DNA of 64,000 bases from an uncultured bacterium (GCA_949292175.1 CASEYJ010000004.1:62001-126000); one strand, 5' to 3'; counted from the stretch's first letter, positions 25,515 through 35,960 are shown. Notes: generated by a model not told the origin, from the letters alone. Translations and numbers: made by a program.

Positions 25515-25530
25515 ATATTTATGCTACGTT
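25502..25530 (+). promoter_or_regulatory. Candidate promoter of aroF, sharing sequence with the rpsB promoter
   Basis: TTGCAC (25502-25507), a 17-base spacer ending in ATGC, and TACGTT (25525-25530) make a plausible extended -10 promoter. Over 26 bases this matches the region upstream of rpsB (28241) at about 20 positions, including the palindromic ATAAATATTTAT core. Confidence 0.4.
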
Positions 25531-25563
25531 TGTATTACTTTTATAACCCCCAAGGAGATTAAG

Positions 25564-26613
25564 ATGATTATTATAATGGAACGCAATGCAACGAAAGTTC
25601 AAATTCAGCGTGTTATAGATTTTTTGAAAGATAATGAATTTCAAGTTCGCCACAACACAGGCGAAGTTCATACTGTAATTGATGCTCTTGGCGACAAAAC
25701 TACAATAACTCCGGGCCGATTAGCAGCATTCGACGGAGTCAAAGAAGTAAAAGTTATAAGAGAACCATTTAGACTGGCATCAAGGGACAGATACCCTGAA
25801 GACACAGTTATTGAATTTAAAAACGGTGTAAAAATAGGCGGGAACAACAAACCTGTTGCAATGGTTGGTCCTTGCTCAGTAGAAGCCGATTATGAAGGAT
25901 TACTTGAAATTGCAACAGCAGCTAAAGAAATGGGTTGTGAATTTTTGCGTGGCGGAGCTTTCAAACCAAGAACATCACCGTATGATTTCCAAGGCTATGG
26001 TGAAAAAGCCCTGCAATTTATGAAAAGAGCAAGTGAAGCCACCGGCTTGTTAACCGTAAGCGAAGTTATGGACGCAAGTGATTTACCTATGATGCTTGAC
26101 TACGTAGATGTGCTTCAAATTGGAGCAAGAAACGTTCAAAACTTCAAGCTCCTTCAAGCTGTTGGAAGATGCAACAAACCTGTAATTTTAAAACGAGGTT
26201 TAGCAAGTACCATTAGAGAGTTTTTACTCGCTGCAGAACACATTATGTATCAGGGCAATATGCAGGTAATCCTATGCGAAAGAGGAATTAGAAGCTTCGA
26301 CAACGCATTTACAAGAAACGTAATGGACATAGCATCAATCCCGGTAATTAAAAAATATTCTCACCTTCCGATAATCGTTGACCCAAGTCACGGAACCGGA
26401 CAGCGTTACTTGATAGAACCTATGGCAAAAGCCGGACTTGTAGTTGGTGCAGACGGAGTTATGATAGAGATTCATAATGACCCTGAAAATGCCTTATCCG
26501 ACGGAAAACAAAGCTTACCTCTTCCTATGTTTAAAGAAGTTATGGGAAGAATTAACGCATTCAATAAAAGCTTGCAGTACGAAAGACAATGCCTGTCTGC
26601 AAATGTCATATAA
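25564..26613 (+). CDS. aroF: 3-deoxy-7-phosphoheptulonate (DAHP) synthase, type I-beta with regulatory domain
   Basis: This enzyme condenses phosphoenolpyruvate and erythrose 4-phosphate, the first step of the shikimate pathway. The 349 residues start with a ferredoxin-like regulatory domain (about 1-70, MERNATKVQIQRVIDFL...). The barrel domain follows: VAMVGPCSVE, FLRGGAFKPRTSPYDFQG, DVLQIGARNVQNF, LKRGLASTIRE, and VDPSHGTGQR near the end. The domain order is that of the Bacillus/Thermotoga type, where the N-terminal domain gives feedback control by aromatic products. ATG at 25564 follows AAGGAG. aroC lies at 54887-55936. Confidence 0.94.
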   Translation: MIIIMERNATKVQIQRVIDFLKDNEFQVRHNTGEVHTVIDALGDKTTITPGRLAAFDGVKEVKVIREPFRLASRDRYPEDTVIEFKNGVKIGGNNKPVAMVGPCSVEADYEGLLEIATAAKEMGCEFLRGGAFKPRTSPYDFQGYGEKALQFMKRASEATGLLTVSEVMDASDLPMMLDYVDVLQIGARNVQNFKLLQAVGRCNKPVILKRGLASTIREFLLAAEHIMYQGNMQVILCERGIRSFDNAFTRNVMDIASIPVIKKYSHLPIIVDPSHGTGQRYLIEPMAKAGLVVGADGVMIEIHNDPENALSDGKQSLPLPMFKEVMGRINAFNKSLQYERQCLSANVI

Positions 26614-26628
26614 ATGCAAGCCCACATG

Positions 26629-26657
26629 TTGACGAAATCCAGATAACATGCTACTAT
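26629..26657 (+). promoter_or_regulatory. Promoter of the secreted pair at 26690
   Basis: TTGACG (26629-26634) is followed after exactly 17 bases by TACTAT (26652-26657). ATGC immediately before the -10 gives a TGn extended -10. The transcription start would be about 25 bases upstream of the start codon. Confidence 0.65.
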
Positions 26658-26689
26658 AAGTATAAGGTAATATATACTAGGAGCATAAT

Positions 26690-27313
26690 ATGAAAAAGTT
26701 TGTAATAAGTTTGGCTGCGGTTTTAGCACTCGGAATGGGACAGAATGTAATGGCAAAAACAGTACCGGTTACAGCTCTAACACCATTTAACAACACTAAT
26801 CCGCCATCAGAAATTGCGGTAAAAATAGGCAGCAACATCCAAGTTACAGACGATATTGTTTTGTTCGAAGGATTTACTGTAAAAGGAAAAGTTGTCGTTC
26901 AAAACGGAGTTTTAGCATTTGTTCCATATAGTTTTATCAACATACATAATGAAGAAGGTCAATTCGAACCTCAAACTTATGGTACATTTGCCGGTTACGT
27001 AAATAATAGTCAAGTTATTCCAGTTCCGGCAGGTTCTGCTGTTAGCGTTAATCCGGGGCAAATGTTCATATTAAACTTCAAAGACGTTATACCTAAACAA
27101 ACAGAAATGCCTCAAAATGTTACAGATTCAGCATCAACCATCGTAATAAACACAATGGAGCCGGCTACTGAAGAGTCTCAAAAACCATTTTCAAAAGCTC
27201 TTCCTGGACTTCCTGTAACAGATTTGAGCACAATGGATGCTACAAATATGTATAATCCGGCTATGCCTTTAAATAACATTCTAAAAAACCGTAACGGAGA
27301 GTTTTTAAGATAA
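26690..27313 (+). CDS. Secreted hypothetical protein, first of a paralogous pair
   Basis: The 207 residues begin with a clear signal peptide (MKKFVISLAAVLALGMGQNVMAK). The mature protein opens with TVPVTALTPFNNTNPPSEIAVKI, closely parallel to the next gene (VTVKVEAVTPFSTENPQETMTVKL). It continues with beta-rich sequence (DDIVLFEGFTVKGKVVVQNG). A proline- and methionine-rich tail follows. I do not recognise the family. The arrangement suggests a periplasmic or surface beta-sandwich protein. A promoter and an AGGAG ribosome binding site precede it; the second gene follows after 18 bases. Confidence 0.65.
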   Translation: MKKFVISLAAVLALGMGQNVMAKTVPVTALTPFNNTNPPSEIAVKIGSNIQVTDDIVLFEGFTVKGKVVVQNGVLAFVPYSFINIHNEEGQFEPQTYGTFAGYVNNSQVIPVPAGSAVSVNPGQMFILNFKDVIPKQTEMPQNVTDSASTIVINTMEPATEESQKPFSKALPGLPVTDLSTMDATNMYNPAMPLNNILKNRNGEFLR

Positions 27314-27331
27314 TCGGGCGGAGTTTAATTT

Positions 27332-27982
27332 ATGTTTAAAAAGTTTATTATCGGATGCTTTACTTTAATGATGTCATCCCCGGTTTTGGCTGTAACAGTA
27401 AAAGTAGAAGCAGTCACACCATTTTCAACAGAAAATCCTCAAGAAACAATGACAGTAAAACTTCTTGAGGACTGCGAGCTTACCGATACAATAATTTTAC
27501 ACAAAAATGATATCATATATGGAAAAACGACTGACGTTGTGTCCCCAAAAAGATTAAAGAGAAATGCTTCATTTGCAATTATTCCGCTTTCATACTCGGA
27601 TTCAGAGGGGAAAATCCATACATTTAACGAACAATATAAAGGAAAATACTCTATACCAATAGACAAAAAAGAACTCGCTAAAAACGCCACATTATCTGTT
27701 GGGAGTTTCTTCATCAAAGGTCTGAGCCTTGGTGTTAATGCAATAGAGGGAGCAGTCAAAAACGAAGAAGGGAACAGATTCAAATCCTCAGCAATGAATG
27801 TATATGAAAATACACCTTTTTCATACGTAGAAACAGGGTATGAGCTTAACATTCTTACAGGGGATATCTTCTGGCTAAAATTTAAGACAAAACAAGACGA
27901 ACAAGACGAGCAAGAAGAACAATCCGAAACAACAGAGGAAGAAACTCTTCCTAACTATGATTACACCTTACCTACGGATTAA
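27332..27982 (+). CDS. Secreted hypothetical protein, second of a paralogous pair
   Basis: This 216-residue protein has a signal peptide (MFKKFIIGCFTLMMSSPVLA) and an N-terminal domain paralogous to its upstream neighbour. Shared pattern: V..V.AVTPF...NP.E...VK, then a turn, an I(I/V)L strand and a GK strand. It differs downstream, with VSPKRLKRNASFAIIPLSY in the middle and a very acidic Gln/Glu-rich tail (TKQDEQDEQEEQSE) near the end. No catalytic motif is seen. The gene ends three bases before the stop of the convergent small gene. Confidence 0.62.
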   Translation: MFKKFIIGCFTLMMSSPVLAVTVKVEAVTPFSTENPQETMTVKLLEDCELTDTIILHKNDIIYGKTTDVVSPKRLKRNASFAIIPLSYSDSEGKIHTFNEQYKGKYSIPIDKKELAKNATLSVGSFFIKGLSLGVNAIEGAVKNEEGNRFKSSAMNVYENTPFSYVETGYELNILTGDIFWLKFKTKQDEQDEQEEQSETTEEETLPNYDYTLPTD

Positions 27983-27985
27983 GGC

Positions 27986-28129
27986 CTAAACTTCAACTGC
28001 AGCCTTGAGTTCACCTTCGCCTGAAAGGATAATTTCCTTGTCAACACCGTTGTCACTGATAACCAATTTGGTTTTATTTACATTACCATCAGTGAAGCTC
28101 GTGATCTCCTTAATTTTTAAATTACCCAT
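27986..28129 (-). CDS. Small acidic protein, 47 residues
   Basis: A short gene lies on the minus strand between the secreted pair and rpsB. The ATG is preceded by AAAGGAG at good spacing. The 47 residues (MGNLKIKEITSFTDGNVNKT... to ...GEGELKAAVEV) read like a compact beta protein without cysteines, signal peptide or membrane segment. Base composition is more coding-like than the flanks. I do not recognise the product. Confidence 0.6.
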   Translation of the reverse strand: MGNLKIKEITSFTDGNVNKTKLVISDNGVDKEIILSGEGELKAAVEV

Positions 28130-28240
28130 TTCTATACTCCTTTAACTACAATTATAACAGACATTTCAGAGGTTTTCAAGGGGTAAGAAAGCTCGTAAAG
28201 CTCATTTTTTGCCTGTTTGTAACAAAATTCAACAGAAAAT

Positions 28241-28269
28241 TTGCATGAAATAAATGTTTATGCTATTTT
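28241..28269 (+). promoter_or_regulatory. Candidate promoter of rpsB-tsf
   Basis: TTGCAT (28241-28246), a 17-base spacer ending in TATGC, and TATTTT (28264-28269) form an extended -10 promoter candidate. The sequence is shared with the region before aroF. It would leave a 5' leader of about 150 bases before rpsB, room for regulation by S2 that I cannot confirm. Confidence 0.4.
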
Positions 28270-28425
28270 TAGGTTGGTTAAATATGTTTGATAGGTTTGC
28301 CCTAGTCCGGCGAATCTTAAAACAGAAAACCCAGAAAATACACTAAACACTGGCTTTTTGAAATACAGATTCAATGGATGGAACTTTTTAACCCGTAGTA
28401 CAAGAAAAACATAAGGAGAAAACCG

Positions 28426-29193
28426 ATGCCAGTAGCATCAATGATTGAACTTTTAGAAGCAGGTGTACACTTCGGACACCAAACACAAAGATGGAACCCA
28501 AAAATGAAACCGTATATTTACGGTGCAAGAAATGGTATTTACGTTTTAGATTTACGTAAAACTACTGAATTGTTAGATGAAGCTTATGCAATCGTTAGAG
28601 AATTTGCAGCTCGTAATAAAAACGTATTGTTTGTTGGTACTAAAAAGCAAGCAGCTGAAGTAGTTGCTGAAGAAGCTACTCGTTCAGGCGCTTACTACAT
28701 CAACAGAAGATGGTTAGGCGGTATGTTGACTAACTTCGATACAATCCGTTCTAGAGTAAACAAACTTAAAGAATTAGAAGAATTCATGAATTCTGGACAC
28801 GCTGAAAAATTACCTAAAAAAGAAATCGCTCAATTGAACAGACAATTAGGTAAATTAAGCAAAACATTAGGCGGTATCAAGGATATGAGAGGCTTGCCTG
28901 ATTTGATTTTCATCATCGACCAAGGTAAAGAACTTATCGCTATCCAAGAAGCTAACAAATTAGGTATCCCTGTTATTTGTTTAGCTGATACAAACGCTAA
29001 CCCAGATGGCATCAACTATATCATCCCTGGTAACGATGATGCTATCCGCTCAATTAAGTTGATCACATCAAAACTTGCAGATGCAGTTTTGGAAGGAAAA
29101 CAATTGAGAGAAAACAACGCTAACCAAAAAGCTAAAATTGAAGAAATTAAAGCTGAAGACGCTGGCGTTGAAGCAGAAAAAACTGAAGAATAA
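28426..29193 (+). CDS. rpsB: 30S ribosomal protein S2
   Basis: S2 is a late-binding small-subunit ribosomal protein. The 255 residues begin [33 protein letters not shown], the S2 signature. They contain [34 protein letters not shown] and [24 protein letters not shown] glutamate/lysine-rich tail ends the chain. AAGGAG precedes the ATG. Codon use is strongly biased to GCT, GGT and CGT, as expected for a highly expressed gene. tsf follows in the standard order. Confidence 0.98.
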   Translation: MPVASMIELLEAGVHFGHQTQRWNPKMKPYIYGARNGIYVLDLRKTTELLDEAYAIVREFAARNKNVLFVGTKKQAAEVVAEEATRSGAYYINRRWLGGMLTNFDTIRSRVNKLKELEEFMNSGHAEKLPKKEIAQLNRQLGKLSKTLGGIKDMRGLPDLIFIIDQGKELIAIQEANKLGIPVICLADTNANPDGINYIIPGNDDAIRSIKLITSKLADAVLEGKQLRENNANQKAKIEEIKAEDAGVEAEKTEE

Positions 29194-29211
29194 TTGTAAG
29201 TCTTTAATACA

Positions 29212-29271
29212 AAGTTGAGACGTTAATGCGCTGAAAATTTAATATAATGCTCAGACTTAGCGTCTCAACTT
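29212..29271 (+). promoter_or_regulatory. 11-bp inverted repeat between rpsB and tsf
   Basis: AAGTTGAGACG (29212-29222) and CGTCTCAACTT (29261-29271) are perfect complements 38 bases apart, with an inner CTGA/TCAG pair. They can form a long intercistronic stem just before the tsf ribosome binding site. No T run follows, so it is not a simple terminator. Attenuation, processing or mRNA protection are possible. Confidence 0.5.
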
Positions 29272-29301
29272 ATATAAAGACAATGATAAAGGAGAGAATA
29301 A

Positions 29302-30165
29302 ATGAATATTACAGCTCAAATGGTAAAAGAACTTCGCGATAAGACAGGCGCAGGTATGATGGATGCAAAAAAAGCATTGGTTGAAACTGACGGTGATATG
29401 GAAAAAGCAATGGAAGTTCTTCGCCAAAAAGGTATAGCTTCTGCTGATAAGAAAATGGGCAGAATTGCAGCTGAAGGTTTAATCGCATCTGCAGTTTTGG
29501 CTGATTGCGGAGCTATGGTTGAAGTTAACTGCGAAACAGACTTCGTTGCAAAAAATGAAGAATTCAAAGAATTAGCAAAATGTCTAGCTGAAGGCGTTGC
29601 TCAAAAGAACCCTGCTGACGTAGATGCTTACTTAGCTTCAACTTGCGAAAAATGTGGCAAAGCTATTTCTGAAGTTATCAAAGAAAAAATTGCTTCTATC
29701 GGAGAAAAAATTACATTCAGAAGATTCGTTCGCTATGAAGGGTGCACTGCAACTTACATCCACAACGGAAAAATTGGTGTATTAGTTCAAACTGATAAAA
29801 AAGACGAAGAATTGATGAATGACATTTGTCTTCACATCGCTTCAAGCGCTCCTGAATTCATTTCAAGAGATGAAATTCCTCAATCAGTTATCGACCACGA
29901 AACTGAAATTGAAATGGGTAAAGAAGACCTTCAGAAAAAACCTGAAGCTATCAGATCAAAAATTGTTGAAGGCCGTGTAAACAAATTAATGGCTCAAAGA
30001 TGTCTTCTTGAACAACCATTCATCAAAAATCCTGACGTAACTGTTGGTCAATTGATTGAAGGAAAGATGACAATCAAAGCATTCACAAGATATATGCTTG
30101 GTGAAGGTTTGGAAAAGAAACAAGAAAACTTCGCTGAAGAAGTTATGAACCAAATTAAACACTAA
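29302..30165 (+). CDS. tsf: Translation elongation factor Ts
   Basis: EF-Ts is the nucleotide exchange factor for EF-Tu. The 287 residues show the N-terminal UBA-type domain (QMVKELRDKTGAGMMDAKKAL), the core VEVNCETDFVAKNEEFKELA with the TDFV motif that contacts EF-Tu, and a full dimerisation region. The length is close to the E. coli form. AGGAG precedes the ATG. A strong terminator follows at 30194. Confidence 0.98.
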   Translation: MNITAQMVKELRDKTGAGMMDAKKALVETDGDMEKAMEVLRQKGIASADKKMGRIAAEGLIASAVLADCGAMVEVNCETDFVAKNEEFKELAKCLAEGVAQKNPADVDAYLASTCEKCGKAISEVIKEKIASIGEKITFRRFVRYEGCTATYIHNGKIGVLVQTDKKDEELMNDICLHIASSAPEFISRDEIPQSVIDHETEIEMGKEDLQKKPEAIRSKIVEGRVNKLMAQRCLLEQPFIKNPDVTVGQLIEGKMTIKAFTRYMLGEGLEKKQENFAEEVMNQIKH

Positions 30166-30193
30166 TTGAAGCTTTAAATTAAAAGCAAATTAT

Positions 30194-30228
30194 AAAAAAA
30201 GGAATGGATTAAATCCATTCCTTTTTTG
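30194..30228. terminator. Terminator of rpsB-tsf, possibly bidirectional
   Basis: A stem of about 15 pairs (AAAAAAGGAATGGATT against AATCCATTCCTTTTTT) ends in a T run. The leading A run would also serve the convergent GH13-like gene. Confidence 0.85.
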
Positions 30229-30253
30229 TTTATGTAACCTTATGAATTAATTA

Positions 30254-33200
30254 CTAACGGCTTAAAACAGCCAGCTTAGCACCAACTTCATTGTTTGCCT
30301 TTTGGACTTGGTCATATGCTGAAGTAGAAATGTTGTATTGCGGATTATACAGCACTTTTCTATTTCCGCAGAAAGACACCTTATTTTCACGAGCCTTTTT
30401 AACCTTAGCCATAAATTCTTTATCACGTTGTTTCAATTCGTCAGATGCGGAATATAACGTCAAAACGTTATCCTTCAACACAATTGGATCATTTTTATCT
30501 TTATGAGCCAAATAGTAGTTATCCTCTCCACCATCTTGGTAAACATAATACTTATCGTTAGGATTATAAATATTAATGAATTCCATACCAGGAGTCAAAC
30601 CGGCATTCAAACCTGTAAAATCATCAACCTTACTAAGATTAATTCTATTTTGATCCATATAAACAGGTTCTTTGCTTGCATCTGAATACTTATCATAAAC
30701 GAATGAATTTCCGGCAACATTAAACAAAGATAACACAGCATTACCATCAGTAGCATATCTCAACAAACCGGAAATCTCACGGCCGCTTCCATGCTGAAGT
30801 GGTAACAAGAACGGAGCCCCGTCATTCAATGCGTGCAATACAGGACGAGAACGGAACAATTTTAAATTATCTTCGTTAGCCTTATGTTTTCTGATAAACT
30901 CATACTTTTCAGTCCAATCATGATGGACTGCAGCACGGTTTTTCAAATAAATATTCTTAGTCTTTGTTTCGTAACCTGTAGCACCATAATCATCACCTGC
31001 ATAAGTAGTTGGAATACCAGGAAGGTTTATTAAAAACTTATCCATCGGTAAAGCTTTTGACATAGCCGGATCCAAAGCTTTCACAAACACTTCAGCTTCC
31101 AAATAGTCAGCTTGTGCATCAGATAAACTACTGTTGTTACGAACATTTCTCATAACAAGACCTATAAGTTTCTGAAGTTCTTCAGCTCCGAGGTTGTCTG
31201 CCTCAAAGATTTTTCCGTTATATTCACCAGCTGCAAGTTTTGCAACAACTTCTTTTACAAGTCTATACGCACTATCTTTAAGTTCAGGTTTTAGAAGCTG
31301 AACACCCTTTGAATCTTTTCTCTTAGTCATTTCATCCAATGCTCTGTAAAAAGCAGAATTTAAAGACTCACCACGAGCAATAGCTTTTGAACTGATATAT
31401 GAATAATCATATGAATCTGTCATTTCTCTTGTTACATCATTTGGAGTTCCAATTTCAGGGTGCAAAACTGCATAAGCACGTCTTCTGTAATCGAAGTTAC
31501 CTATATCATTTAAATCTGCATAGAATAAGCCCATATCCATTGAAAGAATATGCAAGATTCTAGGCTTATCGTGGTTATCAACGAATGTATATGACTTAAG
31601 GACAGATTCATAAGGTCCAGAGAACAAGAACTCTTCACCACCTCGACCTTTTTTCAACAAGTTATGAATCTTATAACCTTGGTTTGTACCCCAGTCATTA
31701 CCATTTTCACCAAGTTTTCCGAAAATTCCTGCAACAGATGTGAAGAAGAAATTATAGTTTGCAGTTGCTGTTATACCTGTATCTCTAAGGAATTTACGAA
31801 CTATATCGTTTCTATATTCATAAGGACGATCTCCTCTTTCTTCCTTATAATATACAAAGTCTTCAGAATTATGACCTGCACCCATTCTATGTAAATCAAG
31901 TTCATCAGTAATTTCAGCTACAAGATATGAATTAGGATTTTCCTTATATATTGCATCAGTAGCGTTCTTCCAGAACCCAATCACTTGCTTCCAATTATCT
32001 TCAAACAAATCATTTGAGTTTCTTAATGAATCCATATCTGAAACATCTTTTGCAGCATCAAATCTGAAATCCAAACCACCTTTTGCTCTGTCAACAATCA
32101 TTTCAGCCAACATAAAGCTTGTAAGGTTTGTACCCTCAATCATCTTATACAATGCATCTGCAAGTTTCTTTTTATCAGATTCTTTAATGTGTTTAATTCC
32201 TGAATTTAACTTAGAAATAAGAGCATCTGCATCTCTTTTCTGAGAAATACTTGTAATACCAAGACTCTTTAATGAAGATTTTCTTGAAGCATCATAATCA
32301 TAAATTATGCCGCCATTTTTAGAATCAATCTGATAATCAAGTTCAGGCATTAAACCTTTCATAACCGCAAACTTCGCAATTTCTTGAGTCAAAAGCGGTA
32401 GAACATATTTACCATATGGTGATGTATCTTCGTAAATATTCAACTTACGATCCTTAGGTAATCTCTTGTTAATATCAGTTAAGATATCTTTTGCAAAGTC
32501 ATACATTGTATCACTATACATATGAGTTGTTCTGTTATAAAGAGCTTCATAATCTTTTGTCAAATGAGGATTGTTTGCAAGCAACATTTCCATTCTTGAC
32601 TTACCGATTTGATCAGGTTGTGTAGCTCTTTTTGTAATGTATGGTGTACTAAATAATGAAAGAATATCCTTGCCTAATTCTGCACTTTCTAACGGGAATT
32701 CCATTAACCCTTCAAGAACAGTGTCGTGCATATTTTCAACAGAATCCATACCGTGAAGAGTATAATTTCCGCTTTGAACATTTGCAACAATATCTTCATT
32801 CAATTCATAAGATAATTTTTCAGGAAGAACGTGTTCTGAAATTTTTCTATTTATAAGCTTTAATGCAGTAGCAGGATCTTCTTCATCTACATTTTTAAGC
32901 GCCTGCGCTGTGTATAAGTTCAAAATCTGATTAGTTTTCTTAGCCCAATATTGTACGGAAGATACTGCATAATCCTGAACTTCACAATTCTTTTGCTGAA
33001 TTTTCTTAATCGCAGCTTTTCTTTCGTCAAGCGGCAAGTGCATTACACCTTCCAAGTCTGAATTAGACAATGTGTAATGATATTTAACCATATCCACATT
33101 GGCATCCCAAGTATAGAAACCTCCTTCGAATTTATTTTCAAATTCAAAGTTTTCAAACTTAGTCAACATTCTTGTTGCTTCATAAGAATTTATAGAAACA

Positions 33201-34471
33201 TATTCGCCAACCGGACGTTTTCTGTTATATTCATTGAACAATTCAACATTCTTTTTATAAACTTTTGGATCAATCGGATATGCATAAGCCATAACCGTAT
33301 CATTATGAGTTCCATCCTGAAGAACACCAGCTTCAGTCGCAGGTTTTCCATATCCCTCAATAAGAGGTGAACCGGCCTTCATCTGGTCATCTGAAACTTG
33401 TTTAACGTTGTATATCTGAACATATGTAGGTTCTTTAGGATTATATTTACAAGGTTTTAATACAACCTTTCCATTTGCATTCTGTTCCGGAACAAACGGA
33501 GCGTTGACCAACTTATGACGAATAAACGAATTCTTCTTTCCGAATGCACCAATCTTCGCTGTTGAATCTTTCAAACTATCGCATTTGAACCAATCAAAAA
33601 ATACGTTATCCGCACCATAATGCAATATACTTTGGAAGTGAATACCACTCAAACCTTCTGATGTAATCGCAGCATCTGAAACGAGGTTTTTGCCTTTTGC
33701 AAAAAGTTTTTGTTGAATTCTTGCATAAGTCTGAATATTATCCATCGCATTGGATAACTGGAAACCACTTTCTAACCAGTAGAAATGACGGCTTGTTCTG
33801 TCCCCTGTTGCAAACGGAAGAAGGAATATTTTAGAATATACATCTAATTCACCGGAGTCAATTGCGTGTTCAAGACCAGCAGCAGTACCACCAATTTGGT
33901 TTGCAAAATCTTTTGTTGCATCAAGTCCAAGTTGTGCTTTCGGATTTGGAACAATGTTATGATTTTTATCATAAACCCATCTAACGTCGTAATTGTCTGT
34001 ACCAATCAAAATTGCAGCACCTGCATTGTTAGAAACAGCACCACTTGGAACTACAAGGTTATAAATTTTATGTCCACCGGTTTTTGTTTCATCTATCACA
34101 TCACCGGCATCAACTTTAAACATAGGAATTGCGTCAGGATAATTAACAGGTTTTAATTGATATTGGTAAGCGAAAGGTTGATTTTCACCAAGTCTGTATG
34201 CATAATTAAGATCTATCTTGTTATCGCCGGGATTTAATTTTAAAAGGTTAACATTCTCCTCAAAATTGTGTAAAGGAGCACCTATCTTATAATCACCATT
34301 TGGCATACGTTTAACTGAAACTATTTGCAAATAGCAATTATAACGTTTAGAGTCATACGGATAGCTAAAATTATAAAGCTTTTCGCCATACTCATCCTTT
34401 TTCACATCAAAGCCACCAAATGACGGCTTTCTATACACACTCAACCTGTTGTTAATATTATCTACTTTCAC
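30254..34471 (-). CDS. Very large GH13 (alpha-amylase family)-like protein
   Basis: The 1405-residue product carries the conserved regions of glycoside hydrolase family 13. They are GLDFRFDAAKDV (nucleophile aspartate, about 799-810), YLVAEITDE (acid/base glutamate, about 849) and TFVDNHDKPR (about 960-969). A later LPGIPTTYAGDDYG is typical of GH13 enzymes acting on alpha-glucans. The barrel is therefore present with its catalytic residues, but large N-terminal (about 600 residues) and inserted parts are unrecognised. There is no signal peptide; the N-terminus MKVDNINNRLSVYRKPSFGG resembles two other proteins here. Glycogen or maltodextrin metabolism is a reasonable guess, and a ROK kinase lies nearby. 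Substrate and mode are unknown. Confidence 0.75.
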   Translation of the reverse strand: MKVDNINNRLSVYRKPSFGGFDVKKDEYGEKLYNFSYPYDSKRYNCYLQIVSVKRMPNGDYKIGAPLHNFEENVNLLKLNPGDNKIDLNYAYRLGENQPFAYQYQLKPVNYPDAIPMFKVDAGDVIDETKTGGHKIYNLVVPSGAVSNNAGAAILIGTDNYDVRWVYDKNHNIVPNPKAQLGLDATKDFANQIGGTAAGLEHAIDSGELDVYSKIFLLPFATGDRTSRHFYWLESGFQLSNAMDNIQTYARIQQKLFAKGKNLVSDAAITSEGLSGIHFQSILHYGADNVFFDWFKCDSLKDSTAKIGAFGKKNSFIRHKLVNAPFVPEQNANGKVVLKPCKYNPKEPTYVQIYNVKQVSDDQMKAGSPLIEGYGKPATEAGVLQDGTHNDTVMAYAYPIDPKVYKKNVELFNEYNRKRPVGEYVSINSYEATRMLTKFENFEFENKFEGGFYTWDANVDMVKYHYTLSNSDLEGVMHLPLDERKAAIKKIQQKNCEVQDYAVSSVQYWAKKTNQILNLYTAQALKNVDEEDPATALKLINRKISEHVLPEKLSYELNEDIVANVQSGNYTLHGMDSVENMHDTVLEGLMEFPLESAELGKDILSLFSTPYITKRATQPDQIGKSRMEMLLANNPHLTKDYEALYNRTTHMYSDTMYDFAKDILTDINKRLPKDRKLNIYEDTSPYGKYVLPLLTQEIAKFAVMKGLMPELDYQIDSKNGGIIYDYDASRKSSLKSLGITSISQKRDADALISKLNSGIKHIKESDKKKLADALYKMIEGTNLTSFMLAEMIVDRAKGGLDFRFDAAKDVSDMDSLRNSNDLFEDNWKQVIGFWKNATDAIYKENPNSYLVAEITDELDLHRMGAGHNSEDFVYYKEERGDRPYEYRNDIVRKFLRDTGITATANYNFFFTSVAGIFGKLGENGNDWGTNQGYKIHNLLKKGRGGEEFLFSGPYESVLKSYTFVDNHDKPRILHILSMDMGLFYADLNDIGNFDYRRRAYAVLHPEIGTPNDVTREMTDSYDYSYISSKAIARGESLNSAFYRALDEMTKRKDSKGVQLLKPELKDSAYRLVKEVVAKLAAGEYNGKIFEADNLGAEELQKLIGLVMRNVRNNSSLSDAQADYLEAEVFVKALDPAMSKALPMDKFLINLPGIPTTYAGDDYGATGYETKTKNIYLKNRAAVHHDWTEKYEFIRKHKANEDNLKLFRSRPVLHALNDGAPFLLPLQHGSGREISGLLRYATDGNAVLSLFNVAGNSFVYDKYSDASKEPVYMDQNRINLSKVDDFTGLNAGLTPGMEFINIYNPNDKYYVYQDGGEDNYYLAHKDKNDPIVLKDNVLTLYSASDELKQRDKEFMAKVKKARENKVSFCGNRKVLYNPQYNISTSAYDQVQKANNEVGAKLAVLSR

Positions 34472-34548
34472 AATTACTCCTTACTTCTAAACTTTTAAAC
34501 GTTGTGAAGATGAAATTTTGCTAAAACCACAACCTTTATTAAGAAATT

Positions 34549-34581
34549 TTTACATAAATATAAGTCTGTTTACATAAATAT
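34549..34581. repeat. 13-bp direct repeat upstream of the ahcY promoter
   Basis: TTTACATAAATAT occurs at 34549-34561 and 34569-34581, so the copies are exactly 20 bases (about two helical turns) apart. They lie immediately upstream of the -35 of ahcY, a typical activator or repressor site arrangement. Confidence 0.45.
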
Positions 34582-34590
34582 TACAAAACA

Positions 34591-34618
34591 TTGCTATTTG
34601 ATTTTTTGATTTTATAAT
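34591..34618 (+). promoter_or_regulatory. Promoter of ahcY
   Basis: TTGCTA (34591-34596) and a perfect TATAAT (34613-34618) are 16 bases apart, 50 bases before the ahcY ATG. Confidence 0.65.
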
Positions 34619-34629
34619 ATTTATTGTAA

Positions 34630-35937
<1,308 letters not shown>

Positions 35938-35960
35938 TTCAAATCCGTTAATTATATACA

